From GCA-002282575 sp964493995 (GTDB lineage Bacteria > Pseudomonadota > Gammaproteobacteria > Thiomicrospirales > Thiomicrospiraceae), in assembly GCA_964493995.1 (NCBI GenBank), contig CAZBQD010000007.1, positions 3,523-67,522 on the forward strand: DNA of 64,000 nucleotides, written 5' to 3'. The notes under the pieces were generated by a model. That model searched no databases. It saw nothing but the letters and a program-made list of their open reading frames with translations, and had not been told where the DNA came from. This document shows positions 51,479 through 61,409 of this stretch, one piece after another (within the stretch, counting starts at the first letter, position 1; every line of letters starts with the position of its first letter). The translations under genes were made by a program, and so were the position numbers.

Positions 51479-52348
51479 TTATTTTCCCGAAGGTTGGCGT
51501 AGAAAACGTAAAAATTCCGCATCGCTATCCAAAATCAACACATCGCGCTTGTCTTTGAAAGCTTCACGATATACTGACAGAGAACGATAAAATGCAAAGA
51601 AATCGGCATTTTTGCTGTGCGCTGAAGCATAGATATCGGTTGCTTTCGCATCGCCGTCACCGCGCAGAGATTCCGCTTCTTTGTAGGCTTCGGCTAAGAG
51701 CACCGTGCGCTGACGGTCAGCATCGGCACGAATGCGTTCAGCCGCTTCTGAGCCTTGCGAGCGCAAATCTTTAGCCACGCGTACCCGCTCTGCTTCCATT
51801 CGACGATATACCGACTCACTGACTTCTTTAGGAAGATCAATGCGTTTCAAGCGAATATCCAGTAGCTCGATACCAAAATCTTTTACCTGGTCTCGCGCGG
51901 CCAACTCAATAGACTCGACCATTTTACTGCGGTCACCAGCAATCACGTCTTGTACCGTGCGAGAGGCCAGTTCAGCTCGCAATCCATCTTTGATGATTTG
52001 AGATAAACGCAAATTGGCACGACGCACATCACCACCCATGGATGTGTAGAAAAGGCTAACGTTAGAAATACGCCACTTCACGAAAGAGTCAACAATTAAG
52101 TTTTTCTTTTCAAAGGTTAAATAGCGTTCTGGCTCGGCATCCAAGGTTTGAATACGACCATCAAATTTAACCACATTGTTGATGAAGGGTAGTTTGAAAT
52201 GCAGACCCGGCTCATATTCCGCGTCTAACACTTGACCCAGTTGTAATTTTAAAGCTTTTTCATATTCATTGACTGTAAACACAGACATAGACAAGCCAAT
52301 TACCACCACCCCAGCGATGGTCGAAAATCCACTACGAAGTAAGCTCAT
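51479..52348 (-). CDS. hflC: FtsH modulator HflC
   Basis: 289 residues. One N-terminal membrane anchor (about 5-25), then a periplasmic SPFH/band 7 domain (FTVNEYEKALKLQLGQVL ... DGRIQTLDAEPERYLT) and a helical C-terminus with the conserved AERVRVAKDLRSQGSEAAERIRADADRQ region (about 182-210). With HflK it forms a cage around FtsH and tunes membrane-protein degradation. Its ATG overlaps the hflK stop by one base (TAATG). Confidence 0.95.
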   Translation of the reverse strand: MSLLRSGFSTIAGVVVIGLSMSVFTVNEYEKALKLQLGQVLDAEYEPGLHFKLPFINNVVKFDGRIQTLDAEPERYLTFEKKNLIVDSFVKWRISNVSLFYTSMGGDVRRANLRLSQIIKDGLRAELASRTVQDVIAGDRSKMVESIELAARDQVKDFGIELLDIRLKRIDLPKEVSESVYRRMEAERVRVAKDLRSQGSEAAERIRADADRQRTVLLAEAYKEAESLRGDGDAKATDIYASAHSKNADFFAFYRSLSVYREAFKDKRDVLILDSDAEFLRFLRQPSGK

Positions 52349-53547
52349 TAACGTGCCTCCCGTGTACGAAGGTTATCGCGCAACGATGGCGCTGATCGGA
52401 CTGCGCTGGTGGCAGAGGTGTCGGGTAAGGCATTCATGGCTGGCATGGCCGCAGCGCCCGATTTATCGTCTTGCATCCATTTATCGAGTGGCAAGTACAT
52501 CATTTGTCCGCTCGATTTAGCCGAAACCATAATCTTACTGCTACTACCTAATACTTGTTCAACCGTATCTAAGTACATGCGTTGACGCGTTACTTCAGGT
52601 GCTTTTTGATATTGAGCGAGAATACTGTTAAAACGACTGGCCTCACCTTCTGCACGTGATACCACTTGCTCACGATAAGCATTAGCCTCTTCTGTTAGGC
52701 GAGCAGCCTGACCACGCGCTTTGGGCAAAATATCATTGGCGTAGGCTTCAGCTTCACTAATCAGACGCTGACGGTCCTCACGCGCTTTCACCACATCGGC
52801 AAAGGCAGCTTGAACCTGTTCTGGTGGTTGCGCATCTTGCAAGTTGACACTGGTAATTTGCACGCCCGTTTTGTAGTTGTCTAGCGCTTGCTGAGCGTTT
52901 TCACGCACTTTGGCCACTAATTGCGCCCGACCTTCCGTTAACACGAAATCCATTTTATTCTTACCGACGACATCGCGTAACGCACTTTCAACCACTTCAC
53001 GCAGGGCATTGTCGGGATCGACGTTGACGAACAGGTAGTTGCTGGCATTACGAATGTTGTATTGCACCGCCAGTTTGATATCGACGATATTTTCATCTTG
53101 CGTCAACATGAGTGACTCACCGGCCACATCGCTGTTAGCGTTTTTCACGCTGCGGTAACCAATCTCGGCATTACGAATTTGTTCGACGTTTACCTTAGTG
53201 ACATCACCAATGGGCATAGGCCAGTTCCAATGAGGGCCTGGACCCGTTTCTTCGGTAAAGGCACCAAACACCGTCACCACTCCACGTTCAGCGGGATCAA
53301 CGATGTAAATACCAAAAGCCAACCAAATGGCGACAGCAGCGCCTGCAATGGCACCAATGCCCACTCCCAAACCTTCTGGCGGCAAACCAGATTCGGGTTG
53401 ACCCTTTCCTTGTTGGCCAATTTTGCCCAAAAAGCCTTCTAGCTGACGCTTGACTTGTTCAACCGCATCGGTAGATGAGTCTTTTCGTGGTGGACGATTG
53501 CCACCCCATGGATCTTGTCCAGGTTTCCCAGGTTCGTTCCAGGCCAT
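52348..53547 (-). CDS. hflK: FtsH modulator HflK
   Basis: About 399 residues. The N-terminal Gly/Pro-rich cytoplasmic segment (WNEPGKPGQDPWGG) is typical, then a membrane helix at about 75-95 and an SPFH domain (FGIYIVDPAERGVVTVFGAF ... GPGPHWNWPMPIGDV). Partner of HflC. The ATG at 53547 has GGGAG ahead; a TTG nine bases upstream is in frame but unlikely. It is 50 bases after hflX. Confidence 0.95.
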   Translation of the reverse strand: MAWNEPGKPGQDPWGGNRPPRKDSSTDAVEQVKRQLEGFLGKIGQQGKGQPESGLPPEGLGVGIGAIAGAAVAIWLAFGIYIVDPAERGVVTVFGAFTEETGPGPHWNWPMPIGDVTKVNVEQIRNAEIGYRSVKNANSDVAGESLMLTQDENIVDIKLAVQYNIRNASNYLFVNVDPDNALREVVESALRDVVGKNKMDFVLTEGRAQLVAKVRENAQQALDNYKTGVQITSVNLQDAQPPEQVQAAFADVVKAREDRQRLISEAEAYANDILPKARGQAARLTEEANAYREQVVSRAEGEASRFNSILAQYQKAPEVTRQRMYLDTVEQVLGSSSKIMVSAKSSGQMMYLPLDKWMQDDKSGAAAMPAMNALPDTSATSAVRSAPSLRDNLRTREAR

Positions 53548-53597
53548 AATGACCAACTCCCTTTTTTATTACATCGTTAGAGACAAACTGGCAAATT

Positions 53598-54920
53598 CTA
53601 GGCGTTGAGCGCCTTTGTTGCAAGCTGTTCTTTAAATTCAAAGCGTGAATCTTGGCAAATCTCCGCCCATTGCGCGGGCGACAGTCGTAATGTCAGCCAG
53701 GTTAAACCCTCATCATCAAATGACTCAGATAACACTTGCCCCGTGGCGTAAAGCTGTGCTCGTTGCTTACCTTCGGCGGCGGCCAAGGCTACTTTCACCT
53801 CCAGTTGTTCACCTGCCAATTTTTCGGCAATGGCGCGGATCAACAAGGCCATTCCCGCTTCAGCTTTGGCCGATACCCAAGCTTCTCGAGAACCATCGGG
53901 TAAAACCGGTGTCAGGTGGGCTGTCACCGCTGGCACACAAGCATCTACCTTGTTGTAAACATGAATGATGGGCACGTCTTTAGCGCCGATTTCATCTAAC
54001 ACTGTCATGACGTCGGCCATTTTCTCCGTCCTTCTGGGATCAGAGGCGTCAATAATATGAATCAACAAACTAGCGTTGATCGCTTCTTCCAAGGTAGAAC
54101 GGAAAGCGGCAACCAAATCATGCGGAATATGGCGAATAAAACCCACCGTATCAGCAAGCGCACAAGGCCCCACTCCCGGCAAATGGATGCGTCGAATGGT
54201 GGTGTCGAGCGTGGCAAACAGTCGGTCTTCGGCGTAAACATCGGCACGGGTTAGGGCATTAAAAATGGTTGATTTACCGGCATTGGTGTAGCCAACCAGC
54301 ACCACCGTTGGTAATTCGTTCTTGGCGCGCGATTTGCGTGACAAGTCACGATGACCCCGCACTTTCGCCAAACGTTTTTCCAGCATGATCATGCGTTCTT
54401 GAATTAAGCGACGATCACTTTCTAGCTGAGTTTCACCCGGACCGCGTAAGCCAATACCGCCCTTTTGTCGCTCTAGGTGTGACCAGCCGCCGACCAAACG
54501 CGTGGCCATGTGCTTGAGTTGTGCCAGTTCAACTTGTAGTTTACCCTCGAACGACTGAGCACGCTGGGCAAAAATATCTAAAATCAAGCCGACCCGATCA
54601 ACAACCCGCATTTGGCAATCGTTGGACAGGTTGCGTTCTTGACTAGGAGATAAAGCAAAATTGACAATGATGACATCAGCTTCAAGCACTCTCGCCAACT
54701 CGGCAATTTCTTCGACCTTACCACTGCCTAGCAGAGTTCTGGCACGGAAATTACTCGTCTTGGCCACAACCAGCGCCACTTCTGTGACCCCAGCCGAATC
54801 TACTAATTCACGAAACTCACTCAAGTCTTCGGCATGACTGGCATCGTGAAGTTCCAGATGCACCAAAACGGCCCGCTCGGCGTGCCGTTGCTGTTCGATG
54901 CGATGAAAAATCTCAGCCAA
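53598..54920 (-). CDS. hflX: Ribosome-associated GTPase HflX
   Basis: 440 residues. N-terminal HflX domain with the glycine-rich signature (RTLLGSGKVEEIAEL, LSPSQERNL, GPGETQLESDRR), then a G domain: VLVGYTNAGKSTIFNAL (about 205-221), DTVGFIRHIPHDLVAAFRSTLEE region with DTVG as G3, and NKVD as G4. It splits stalled or hibernating ribosomes. Between hfq and hflK as in most gammaproteobacteria; 54 bases after hfq. Confidence 0.95.
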   Translation of the reverse strand: MAEIFHRIEQQRHAERAVLVHLELHDASHAEDLSEFRELVDSAGVTEVALVVAKTSNFRARTLLGSGKVEEIAELARVLEADVIIVNFALSPSQERNLSNDCQMRVVDRVGLILDIFAQRAQSFEGKLQVELAQLKHMATRLVGGWSHLERQKGGIGLRGPGETQLESDRRLIQERMIMLEKRLAKVRGHRDLSRKSRAKNELPTVVLVGYTNAGKSTIFNALTRADVYAEDRLFATLDTTIRRIHLPGVGPCALADTVGFIRHIPHDLVAAFRSTLEEAINASLLIHIIDASDPRRTEKMADVMTVLDEIGAKDVPIIHVYNKVDACVPAVTAHLTPVLPDGSREAWVSAKAEAGMALLIRAIAEKLAGEQLEVKVALAAAEGKQRAQLYATGQVLSESFDDEGLTWLTLRLSPAQWAEICQDSRFEFKEQLATKALNA

Positions 54921-54974
54921 TGGAAGTTATTACCATAAGGTCAGCGTGAGCAAAATGGCATGAGAAAAAGCAGT

Positions 54975-55235
54975 TTACTCACCCGCCACTTCACTGCTTT
55001 CTTCGCCTTCTTCACCACCAAAATAACCCTTAGGATCACGCGCGGGTACGATGGTTGAGATGGCGTGCTTATAAACCATTTGCGATACGGTTGAGCGCAA
55101 CATCACCACAAATTGATCGAATGAATCGACTCGACCTTGCAATTTAACACCGTTAACCAAGTAAATGGACACAGGAATACGATCTTTACGCAGAGCATTT
55201 AAATAGGGGTCTTGAATCGGTTGGGCTTTTGACAT
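54975..55235 (-). CDS. hfq: RNA chaperone Hfq
   Basis: About 86 residues. Sm-like hexamer that anneals small RNAs with mRNAs. The Sm1 motif LRKDRIPVSIYLVNGVKLQG and Sm2 motif VYKHAISTIVP are intact, with Q at the proximal-face site (IQDPYLN). The C-terminal tail is short and acidic (GGEEGEESSEVAGE). The start MSKAQPIQ at 55235 has GGAGAA ahead; the frame continues upstream to 55265 but is not family-like. It follows miaA and probably has its own promoter as well. Confidence 0.96.
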   Translation of the reverse strand: MSKAQPIQDPYLNALRKDRIPVSIYLVNGVKLQGRVDSFDQFVVMLRSTVSQMVYKHAISTIVPARDPKGYFGGEEGEESSEVAGE

Positions 55236-55382
55236 AGTTATTCTCCGAGATATTATTAGGGTCAAGCCTTCTTATTGGAAGCGTCTCTAAAAAACTGACT
55301 GAGCTCAGTTTCTAGTTCTCCCATTTTGTTTTGCATCGCAAACGCGCATGAAACAGCGTCATTGGTTCCTAATGCGTGCTTA

Positions 55383-55411
55383 AGTCTACACCAGTTAGCC
55401 ATTTTTGTCAT
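55383..55411 (-). promoter_or_regulatory. Possible hfq promoter
   Basis: ATGACA (55411-55406), a 17-base spacer and TAGACT (55388-55383), leaving a leader of about 140 bases to hfq. It lies just inside and after the end of miaA. Confidence 0.4.
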
Positions 55412-55422
55412 GATTTACGACA

Positions 55423-56352
55423 TTAAAGCGCTGTGTTATGTGCCGTGTTCAGATAGGTCAAGACCTGTTCTAGTTGGCTTTGTAGTGAGCTATCCGCTGA
55501 TAGTTTCAACTGCGCCGTCATTTTTTTCATCCAAGTGAGCTGACGTTTCGCCAAGCTGCGCGTTGCCGACAGCGCCTGCTGTTCCATCGTTGTGGCGTCG
55601 ATTTCTCCCAGTAAATACTGCGCCACTTGCCGATAACCGACGCAACGCATAGCGGGTAAATCGAGTTGATGATGCGTTGCTTGCATCACCGCTTTCACTT
55701 CATCCACAAAGCCCTGTTGCATCATCAGATGCCAGCGTTGTTCCATGCGCTCGTGTAGCCAGGGCTTAGTGGGCGGTTCAATAAACACCACACCCAACTC
55801 TAACTGGGTCGCTTTGCGTTGTTGCTGCTGTTCAGTCAAGGAGCTACCGGTTAGGGTAATGACTTCAAGCGCACGCAAGATACGTTGCGGATCATTCGGG
55901 TGAATGCGCTGACCGGCCACCGGATCGAGTTGGCATAGACGTGCGTGCATAGCGGCGGCATCGGTCTCCCACTCTTGCTGCAACTGCGCGCGCAGGGTTT
56001 CATCGGCCGGGGGCAAGTCGGATAAGCCCTGTTGCCAACTGTGCAAATAAAGCAGCGTACCGCCAACAATAATCGGCAATTTACCCCTCGCCTTGATTTC
56101 GGGTACCAAACGCTCGACATCAGCGACAAAGTCAGCGGCGGAATAGCTCTCAGTGACATCGACCACATCGATTAAATGATGTGTGACCTGTTGCCGTTCC
56201 GCCAAGGATGGCTTGGCTGTGCCAATATCCATGCCGCGATAGACCAAGGCAGAATCCATGTTAATGATTTCGGCCGGAATCTGTTGGGCGAGCGCCAGCG
56301 CCAGTGCCGTTTTTCCAGCCGCCGTGGGTCCGGCAATGACGAGTGCATCCAT
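55423..56352 (-). CDS. miaA: tRNA dimethylallyltransferase MiaA
   Basis: 309 residues. It adds the dimethylallyl group to A37 of tRNAs reading UNN codons. The P-loop IAGPTAAGKTALAL (about 6-19), MDSALVYRGMDIGTAKP, HHLIDVVD, GGTLLYLH and MRCVGYRQVAQYL are all present. Only three bases separate it from mutL upstream; it precedes hfq, the typical order. Confidence 0.96.
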   Translation of the reverse strand: MDALVIAGPTAAGKTALALALAQQIPAEIINMDSALVYRGMDIGTAKPSLAERQQVTHHLIDVVDVTESYSAADFVADVERLVPEIKARGKLPIIVGGTLLYLHSWQQGLSDLPPADETLRAQLQQEWETDAAAMHARLCQLDPVAGQRIHPNDPQRILRALEVITLTGSSLTEQQQQRKATQLELGVVFIEPPTKPWLHERMEQRWHLMMQQGFVDEVKAVMQATHHQLDLPAMRCVGYRQVAQYLLGEIDATTMEQQALSATRSLAKRQLTWMKKMTAQLKLSADSSLQSQLEQVLTYLNTAHNTAL

Positions 56353-56355
56353 CGG

Positions 56356-58203
56356 TTATTGCCCCCTTAAGAAAAGCTTGTCTAATTCTGTCATGCTCAT
56401 TTGAATCCAAGTGGGTCGTCCGTGATTACATTGTCCCGAATGGGGGGTTTGCTCCATCTGACGCAATAGGGCATTCATTTCTGCTAGGGTCAGTTGACGA
56501 TTGGCACGTACCGAACCATGACACGCCATACTGGAGAGCAATATATCTTGCTGACGCGCCAAATAGTGGTTGGCGCTGCCGCCGGCATCAACAGATTGTA
56601 GCAACTGCAACAATAACGCCTGGATGTCGGCATTGACTAGCAAAGCGGGAACCGCCCTGACCACACATTCACTTTCACCCAACCAATCCAACACAAAACC
56701 CAGCTGAATGAGTTGTGACATCAGACTCTCCATCTGCGCCTGCTGATGCACCGTCAAACGCATGACTAAAGGCACCAATAGCGGCTGACTGGTTTGCGCT
56801 AGGCTTGACCATTGTTTTTTCAGTCGCTCATAAACAATCCGTTCATGGGCGGCATGCATATCGACCAGTACCAAACCCTGCCGATTTTCAGCAACAATAT
56901 AGACACCCTGAATTTGCGCCCTCGCCTGTCCTAAATACTGGACTTCTGACGCATCTGGCTCTGCTTCTGTTTCGGCAGGCTGAGCCAATAAGAGCGATGA
57001 AGGTTCGAACGGTGATGTGCCTTGCCAGCTTAATTCGGCTTGCACTTGGGCAGGCCAATCGGCTTTATCTTCTTGCAGGCGCCAAGCGGGTGATGGGTTT
57101 GGCGTGTGTGAGTGGGTATTGCCAGCAACGGTAGTTCGATTGTTAAGGCTCGTGGCTCTGTGCGACGCCATGTTGTCTGTATCACTGGCGATTAGAGCGC
57201 TGTGTTGAGACAGGGTTTCACGGATGGCATAACGCAAGGCATCGGCTAAGGCTCGTCCATCGGCGAAGCGCACCTCTGTTTTCGCCGGATGTACATTCAC
57301 ATCGACTTGGCTGGGGTCAAGCGTGAGAAAGAGCACAAAGGCTGGGTGACGCTGTCCGTGCAGCAAGTCGTCGTAGGCGAGTTTGACACTAAACGACAGC
57401 TGTCTGTCTTTAATCGGTCGGCCATTAACAAAGAACCATTGCTGATCGGCACCGGCACGCGAATAACGCGGCGAACTGATAAAGCCAGACAGTTGCCAAG
57501 CATCAGTGCTCAAGGCTAAGGGCAAAACCGCTTCAGCAAAGCCCTGACTGACCAACGTAGCTAGGCGGTGGGTCTGTGTGCTAGCCTCGGCTGGTAGCTG
57601 ATAAATCAGCTGCTGATTATGACGCAAGGTAAAAGCGACTTGCGTATTGGCAAGCATTAATGCCGTTAACACATCGACTATTTTGGCCCATTCAGCACGT
57701 GCCGATTTTAAGAATTTTTTACGCGCCGGAATGGTATGAAACAATCGGTCTATGGCAATGAGGGTGCCTTGCGGGTGCGCCACCGGCTGATGGGTTTGCA
57801 AAGCTCCGTTTTCCAGCACCAACAAGCCACCATGTGGTGCATTAGCGGTGGTAGAGGTGAGTTTTAATCGCGCAACCGCACCAATACTGGCTAAGGCTTC
57901 GCCACGAAAACCAAATGAGTGAATGTTGAACAAGTCATCGGTTTGCGTTAATTTGCTGGTGGCATGGGCCGAAACTGCCAACGGCAGGTCATCGTAATGA
58001 ATGCCGGCGCCATTATCGCGCACTTCAATCAGATTCAAACCACCCTCTTCAATGAGGATATCGATCTGTGTTGCACCCGCATCGAGGCTGTTTTCGACCA
58101 GTTCTTTGACAATAGAAGCCGGACGATCAATCACCTCGCCGGCCGCGATTTGATTCACCAATAATGGCGCTAAGAGTTGGATTCGTTGAGCGATTGTGTT
58201 CAC
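56356..58203 (-). CDS. mutL: DNA mismatch repair protein MutL
   Basis: About 615 residues. GHKL ATPase linking MutS recognition to strand removal. N-terminal motifs VNQIAAGEVIDRPASIVKELVENS (about 14-37), DNGAGIHYDDL, GFRGEALASIGAV and TKLTQ are intact; the C-terminal dimerisation domain ends HGRPTWIQM. No endonuclease DQHAAHERI-type metal motif is evident, but DMHAAHERIVYERL is present as in other dam-type MutL proteins. The start is uncertain: the GTG at 58203 fits family length; a TTG at 58221 is in frame. A TATAAT lies directly before this GTG. Confidence 0.94.
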   Translation of the reverse strand: MNTIAQRIQLLAPLLVNQIAAGEVIDRPASIVKELVENSLDAGATQIDILIEEGGLNLIEVRDNGAGIHYDDLPLAVSAHATSKLTQTDDLFNIHSFGFRGEALASIGAVARLKLTSTTANAPHGGLLVLENGALQTHQPVAHPQGTLIAIDRLFHTIPARKKFLKSARAEWAKIVDVLTALMLANTQVAFTLRHNQQLIYQLPAEASTQTHRLATLVSQGFAEAVLPLALSTDAWQLSGFISSPRYSRAGADQQWFFVNGRPIKDRQLSFSVKLAYDDLLHGQRHPAFVLFLTLDPSQVDVNVHPAKTEVRFADGRALADALRYAIRETLSQHSALIASDTDNMASHRATSLNNRTTVAGNTHSHTPNPSPAWRLQEDKADWPAQVQAELSWQGTSPFEPSSLLLAQPAETEAEPDASEVQYLGQARAQIQGVYIVAENRQGLVLVDMHAAHERIVYERLKKQWSSLAQTSQPLLVPLVMRLTVHQQAQMESLMSQLIQLGFVLDWLGESECVVRAVPALLVNADIQALLLQLLQSVDAGGSANHYLARQQDILLSSMACHGSVRANRQLTLAEMNALLRQMEQTPHSGQCNHGRPTWIQMSMTELDKLFLRGQ

Positions 58204-58236
58204 TCCGACATTATAACGCAAAGCTCGCTTGGCTCA

Positions 58237-59688
58237 TTAACCTTTCAGGTCTTTCACCATGGCAACACGTTGCGTCATATTCACCGGCACTTTCAACACT
58301 TGACCCGCTTTTAAGGTGCTTTTTTCGGTTAAATTATTGGCTTTCGCTAAATAGGCGACGCTGGTGCTATGTCGCTGAGCAATTTTTGCCAAGTTATCGC
58401 CTTTGTTGACGCGCACATTGGCATAGACAACGCCTGGCTCAGGCTGCACTTCCACAAACTTCACCAAACCGCTCACCAACGAACTGGCCAGTCGAGCCTG
58501 ATAAGCAGGATGTTGTAACAATTTGTCTTGTTCGGGATTAGAAATAAAACCCATTTCAACCAACACCGAGGGCATGTCGATGTTTTTTAGCACCATAAAG
58601 TTGGCTGACTGAATTTGCGAATGTTGCAAACGAATGCCCGCTTGCTTAAATCCTTGCTTGAGTTGTTGTCCCAGTTTTTGACTGTCTTGCATCGAGGCCA
58701 TTAGCGCAACTTGACCAATGCTGTTGGCCTGCTGACGATTCCATAGTTCTACCCCATCCAATAGGTGATGATCGGAACTGTTGGAGTGAGCTGCGACGAA
58801 TTGGGCTAAATGCGAGGAGGCACCTTTGTTAGAGGTAACATAAAAGGAAGCACCACTGATGTTGCGGTTTTTGTATGAGTCGGCATGCAAAGACAAAAAC
58901 ACATCGGCATTGAGCGCGCGTGCAAGCTGAGGACGTTTGGTGAGGGAGACAAAATAATCACCATCACGCGTCAGCACCGCTCGCATACCCGGTTGAGCAT
59001 CAATCTGTCGTTTGAGCTCTTTCGCAATCGCTAGGGTTAGGTCTTTTTCCATAACACCTGAAGCACTGACCGCGCCGACATCTTTACCACCATGTCCAGG
59101 ATCAATGGCCACCACCAATTCTTTCGTGCCCTTAAAGGGTTTGATGCTTAAAGGCGCTACGGTTAAGGTGGTCAGGTCTTGAGGTTGCAGGGAAGCCAGT
59201 TGTGATAAAGCGGGTTTGGTCACTTTAGATTTTTGCGCTTGAATTTCAGCACCCAATGTTTGCGCCACTTGCTGCGCACTACGCGCTGACTTGGGCGCTT
59301 CTGCATTGGCCAGTTCAATGACGAATCGCGCCGATTGCCCTTTTTTCGCGGGCATGGAATAGCTGTTGACCAGCTTCATCGGACGCGTTAGGGTGCTTTC
59401 AAGCGTCAGTTGCTGCTTCGTCTGACTCACCTTAACCTGATCTAAAGCACTGGCCATTGGCAGGCTGACTGATTGAGTGAGGCGTGTTTTAACCTGTTTG
59501 GACTGAATGCGTAATTGCTGTTGAGTGAGCTGGACTTGCCAATTTTCCGGCGTGTCGCTGACCAATACCAAACGGGTTAAACGGGCATCCTCTCCTGCAC
59601 GAATCGACAAGAGCTCCGCCGCCCACCCATTCGATATCGGCAAACCCATGGTTAACATGGTCGCCATCATCCATAACCGTGATTTCAT
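58237..59688 (-). CDS. N-acetylmuramoyl-L-alanine amidase (AmiB/C type)
   Basis: 483 residues. Signal peptide (MKSRLWMMATMLTMGLPISN, cleavage near WAA at 24), AMIN domain (about 25-140), Amidase_3 domain with VVAIDPGHGGKDVGA, LSLHADSY and VLVEMGFISN as zinc/catalytic residues (about 188-410), and a C-terminal LysM domain (VNKGDNLAKIAQRHSTSVAYLAKANN, split at about 430-458). It splits septal peptidoglycan. The tsaE-ami-mutL order matches amiB in E. coli; AmiB versus AmiC is not separated here, and the LysM fits AmiB. Confidence 0.93.
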   Translation of the reverse strand: MKSRLWMMATMLTMGLPISNGWAAELLSIRAGEDARLTRLVLVSDTPENWQVQLTQQQLRIQSKQVKTRLTQSVSLPMASALDQVKVSQTKQQLTLESTLTRPMKLVNSYSMPAKKGQSARFVIELANAEAPKSARSAQQVAQTLGAEIQAQKSKVTKPALSQLASLQPQDLTTLTVAPLSIKPFKGTKELVVAIDPGHGGKDVGAVSASGVMEKDLTLAIAKELKRQIDAQPGMRAVLTRDGDYFVSLTKRPQLARALNADVFLSLHADSYKNRNISGASFYVTSNKGASSHLAQFVAAHSNSSDHHLLDGVELWNRQQANSIGQVALMASMQDSQKLGQQLKQGFKQAGIRLQHSQIQSANFMVLKNIDMPSVLVEMGFISNPEQDKLLQHPAYQARLASSLVSGLVKFVEVQPEPGVVYANVRVNKGDNLAKIAQRHSTSVAYLAKANNLTEKSTLKAGQVLKVPVNMTQRVAMVKDLKG

Positions 59689-59708
59689 CTATCACCCCTC
59701 TGCCTGAT

Positions 59709-60194
59709 TCACTCAGACAATTCAAGCATAGTCGCTAGTAGTGTGTTGCCCAGCTCTGTTTGTGCGTTGAGCGTAATTTCTCGCTGGTCCCCCGCCAAAG
59801 AGCTGATTTTCAGTGCACAATCCGCGACGGGTAACCATCCTTCGCCGCGACTGGCCCACTCAATTAAGCAAATGCTATGCCAGAATAAATCTCTCAGACC
59901 TAGGTACTCCAACTCCTCTGGGTCTTGCAAGCGATACAAATCCAGGTGGTGTAAGCTCAGATGAGCCAAGCTATAAGACTCAATTAAGGAAAAAGTGGGG
60001 CTTTTCACCCGCGCATCGGGCAACAGGGCTTGAATGAAGCCCCGACTAAAAGCCGTCTTACCCGTGCCTAAATCGCCTTCCAATGTGATGAAGAAACCCT
60101 TATCATGAACCAAAGCAGCGACACACTGCGCCATCTTGGCAGCCAGCGCTTGTGTTTCTGTAACCGATGTTGACACCCACTGATGACGATGCAT
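59709..60194 (-). CDS. tsaE: tRNA threonylcarbamoyladenosine protein TsaE
   Basis: 161 residues. P-loop ATPase of the t6A37 tRNA-modification complex (TsaBDE). GDLGTGKTAFSRGFIQAL is the Walker A region (about 40-57), with KSPTFSLIESY and HHLDLYRL downstream. Its ATG overlaps the ATG of divergent queG within one CATG. Followed by the amidase gene after 20 bases. Confidence 0.95.
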   Translation of the reverse strand: MHRHQWVSTSVTETQALAAKMAQCVAALVHDKGFFITLEGDLGTGKTAFSRGFIQALLPDARVKSPTFSLIESYSLAHLSLHHLDLYRLQDPEELEYLGLRDLFWHSICLIEWASRGEGWLPVADCALKISSLAGDQREITLNAQTELGNTLLATMLELSE

Positions 60195-61332
60195 GACTAA
60201 TTCACCCCAAAACCTAACTGTTGTCGATTATACCGAGTTAGCGGAAAAAATTCGTTGCTGGGGTGAAGAACTTCACCTAACGATTGGTATTACCCACCCG
60301 AATATCTCGGCTGCGCATCAGCAAGCACTGAGCGACTGGCTGGCGCAAGGCTTTCAGGGTGACATGCACTTTATGAGCCAACATCAAGCGCAACGACTTA
60401 ATCCCGGTCTGTTACAGGAAGGCTGCCTCAGTGTTATCAGTGCGCGCTTAAATTATTGGAGCGAAGCCAAACACAGCTCATTAGCGCAATTACAAAACCC
60501 GAAACAAGCCTACCTTTCTCGTTATGCGCTGGGACGTGATTATCACAAAATTCTGCGTGCGCAATTAAAAAAACTGGCCTTGCGCATTGAACAAGAAATC
60601 GGCGCGTTTAACTGGCGCCCCTTTGCCGACAGTGCGCCGATTATGGAACACGCTTTGGCTGAACAAGCCGGACTAGGTTTTATTGGCAAGCACACTTTGC
60701 TCATTCATCCGAAAGCGGGTTCGACCTTCTTTTTAGGCGAGTTACTGTGCGACTTACCCCTGCCAGCCGATGAACCCACAACACACTGTGGTTGTGGTCC
60801 TTGCACCAGCTGCATGGATATCTGTCCGACGCAGGCGATTGTCGCACCTTTTACCGTCGATGCACGTCGTTGTATTAGCTACCTCACCATTGAATACGAT
60901 GGCGTCATTGAAGAATCGCTGAGACCCCTGATGGGCAATCGCATTTATGGCTGCGATGATTGCCAACTCACCTGCCCCTGGAATAAGTTTTCCCAACTGA
61001 GCGAAGTGGCCGACTTTAACACGCGCCATCAGCTTAACCAAGTGAGTTTGTTGGCACTATGGCAATGGACAGAAGCCGACTTTTTACAGCGTTTTGAAGG
61101 CAGCCCCATTCGGCGCATTGGTTACCAACAATGGCGACGAAACCTGGCCATTGCCATGGGGAATGTACCGGCCGATGCTGATATCGAGCAAGCCTTAAGG
61201 CAAGCCTTGCCCAGCGCCACGCCACTGGTAGCGGAACACATCCTTTGGGCACTGAAACACCAACAAAAGCAACCACAACCTGAATCATCGCTACACAAGA
61301 TTGCCGTCAGGGTCAGCAAAGCTTTTGTGTAA
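60193..61332 (+). CDS. queG: Epoxyqueuosine reductase QueG
   Basis: 379 residues. Last step of queuosine tRNA modification, a cobalamin and two-[4Fe-4S] enzyme. The active-site aspartate region is in ADSAPIMEHALAEQAGLGFIGKHT (about 150-173); iron-sulfur ligands are CGCGPCTSCMDICPTQAI (about 196-213) and CDDCQLTCPWN (about 252-262). A HEAT-like C-terminal region follows. Divergent from tsaE with start codons sharing bases; it must therefore be read from a promoter inside tsaE. Confidence 0.95.
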   Translation: MTNSPQNLTVVDYTELAEKIRCWGEELHLTIGITHPNISAAHQQALSDWLAQGFQGDMHFMSQHQAQRLNPGLLQEGCLSVISARLNYWSEAKHSSLAQLQNPKQAYLSRYALGRDYHKILRAQLKKLALRIEQEIGAFNWRPFADSAPIMEHALAEQAGLGFIGKHTLLIHPKAGSTFFLGELLCDLPLPADEPTTHCGCGPCTSCMDICPTQAIVAPFTVDARRCISYLTIEYDGVIEESLRPLMGNRIYGCDDCQLTCPWNKFSQLSEVADFNTRHQLNQVSLLALWQWTEADFLQRFEGSPIRRIGYQQWRRNLAIAMGNVPADADIEQALRQALPSATPLVAEHILWALKHQQKQPQPESSLHKIAVRVSKAFV

Positions 61333-61360
61333 TGCGATCAACACCCAGTTTCAAAATGAA

Positions 61361-61386
61361 AAAAGCCACTGAATTCAGTGGCTTTT
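61361..61386. terminator. Bidirectional terminator between queG and cheV
   Basis: A perfect 26-base palindrome (AAAAGCCACTGAA and its complement) with A/T-runs at both ends, serving convergent queG and cheV. Confidence 0.9.
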
Positions 61387-61409
61387 AACAGACTTCAACA
61401 GTAGCACAA

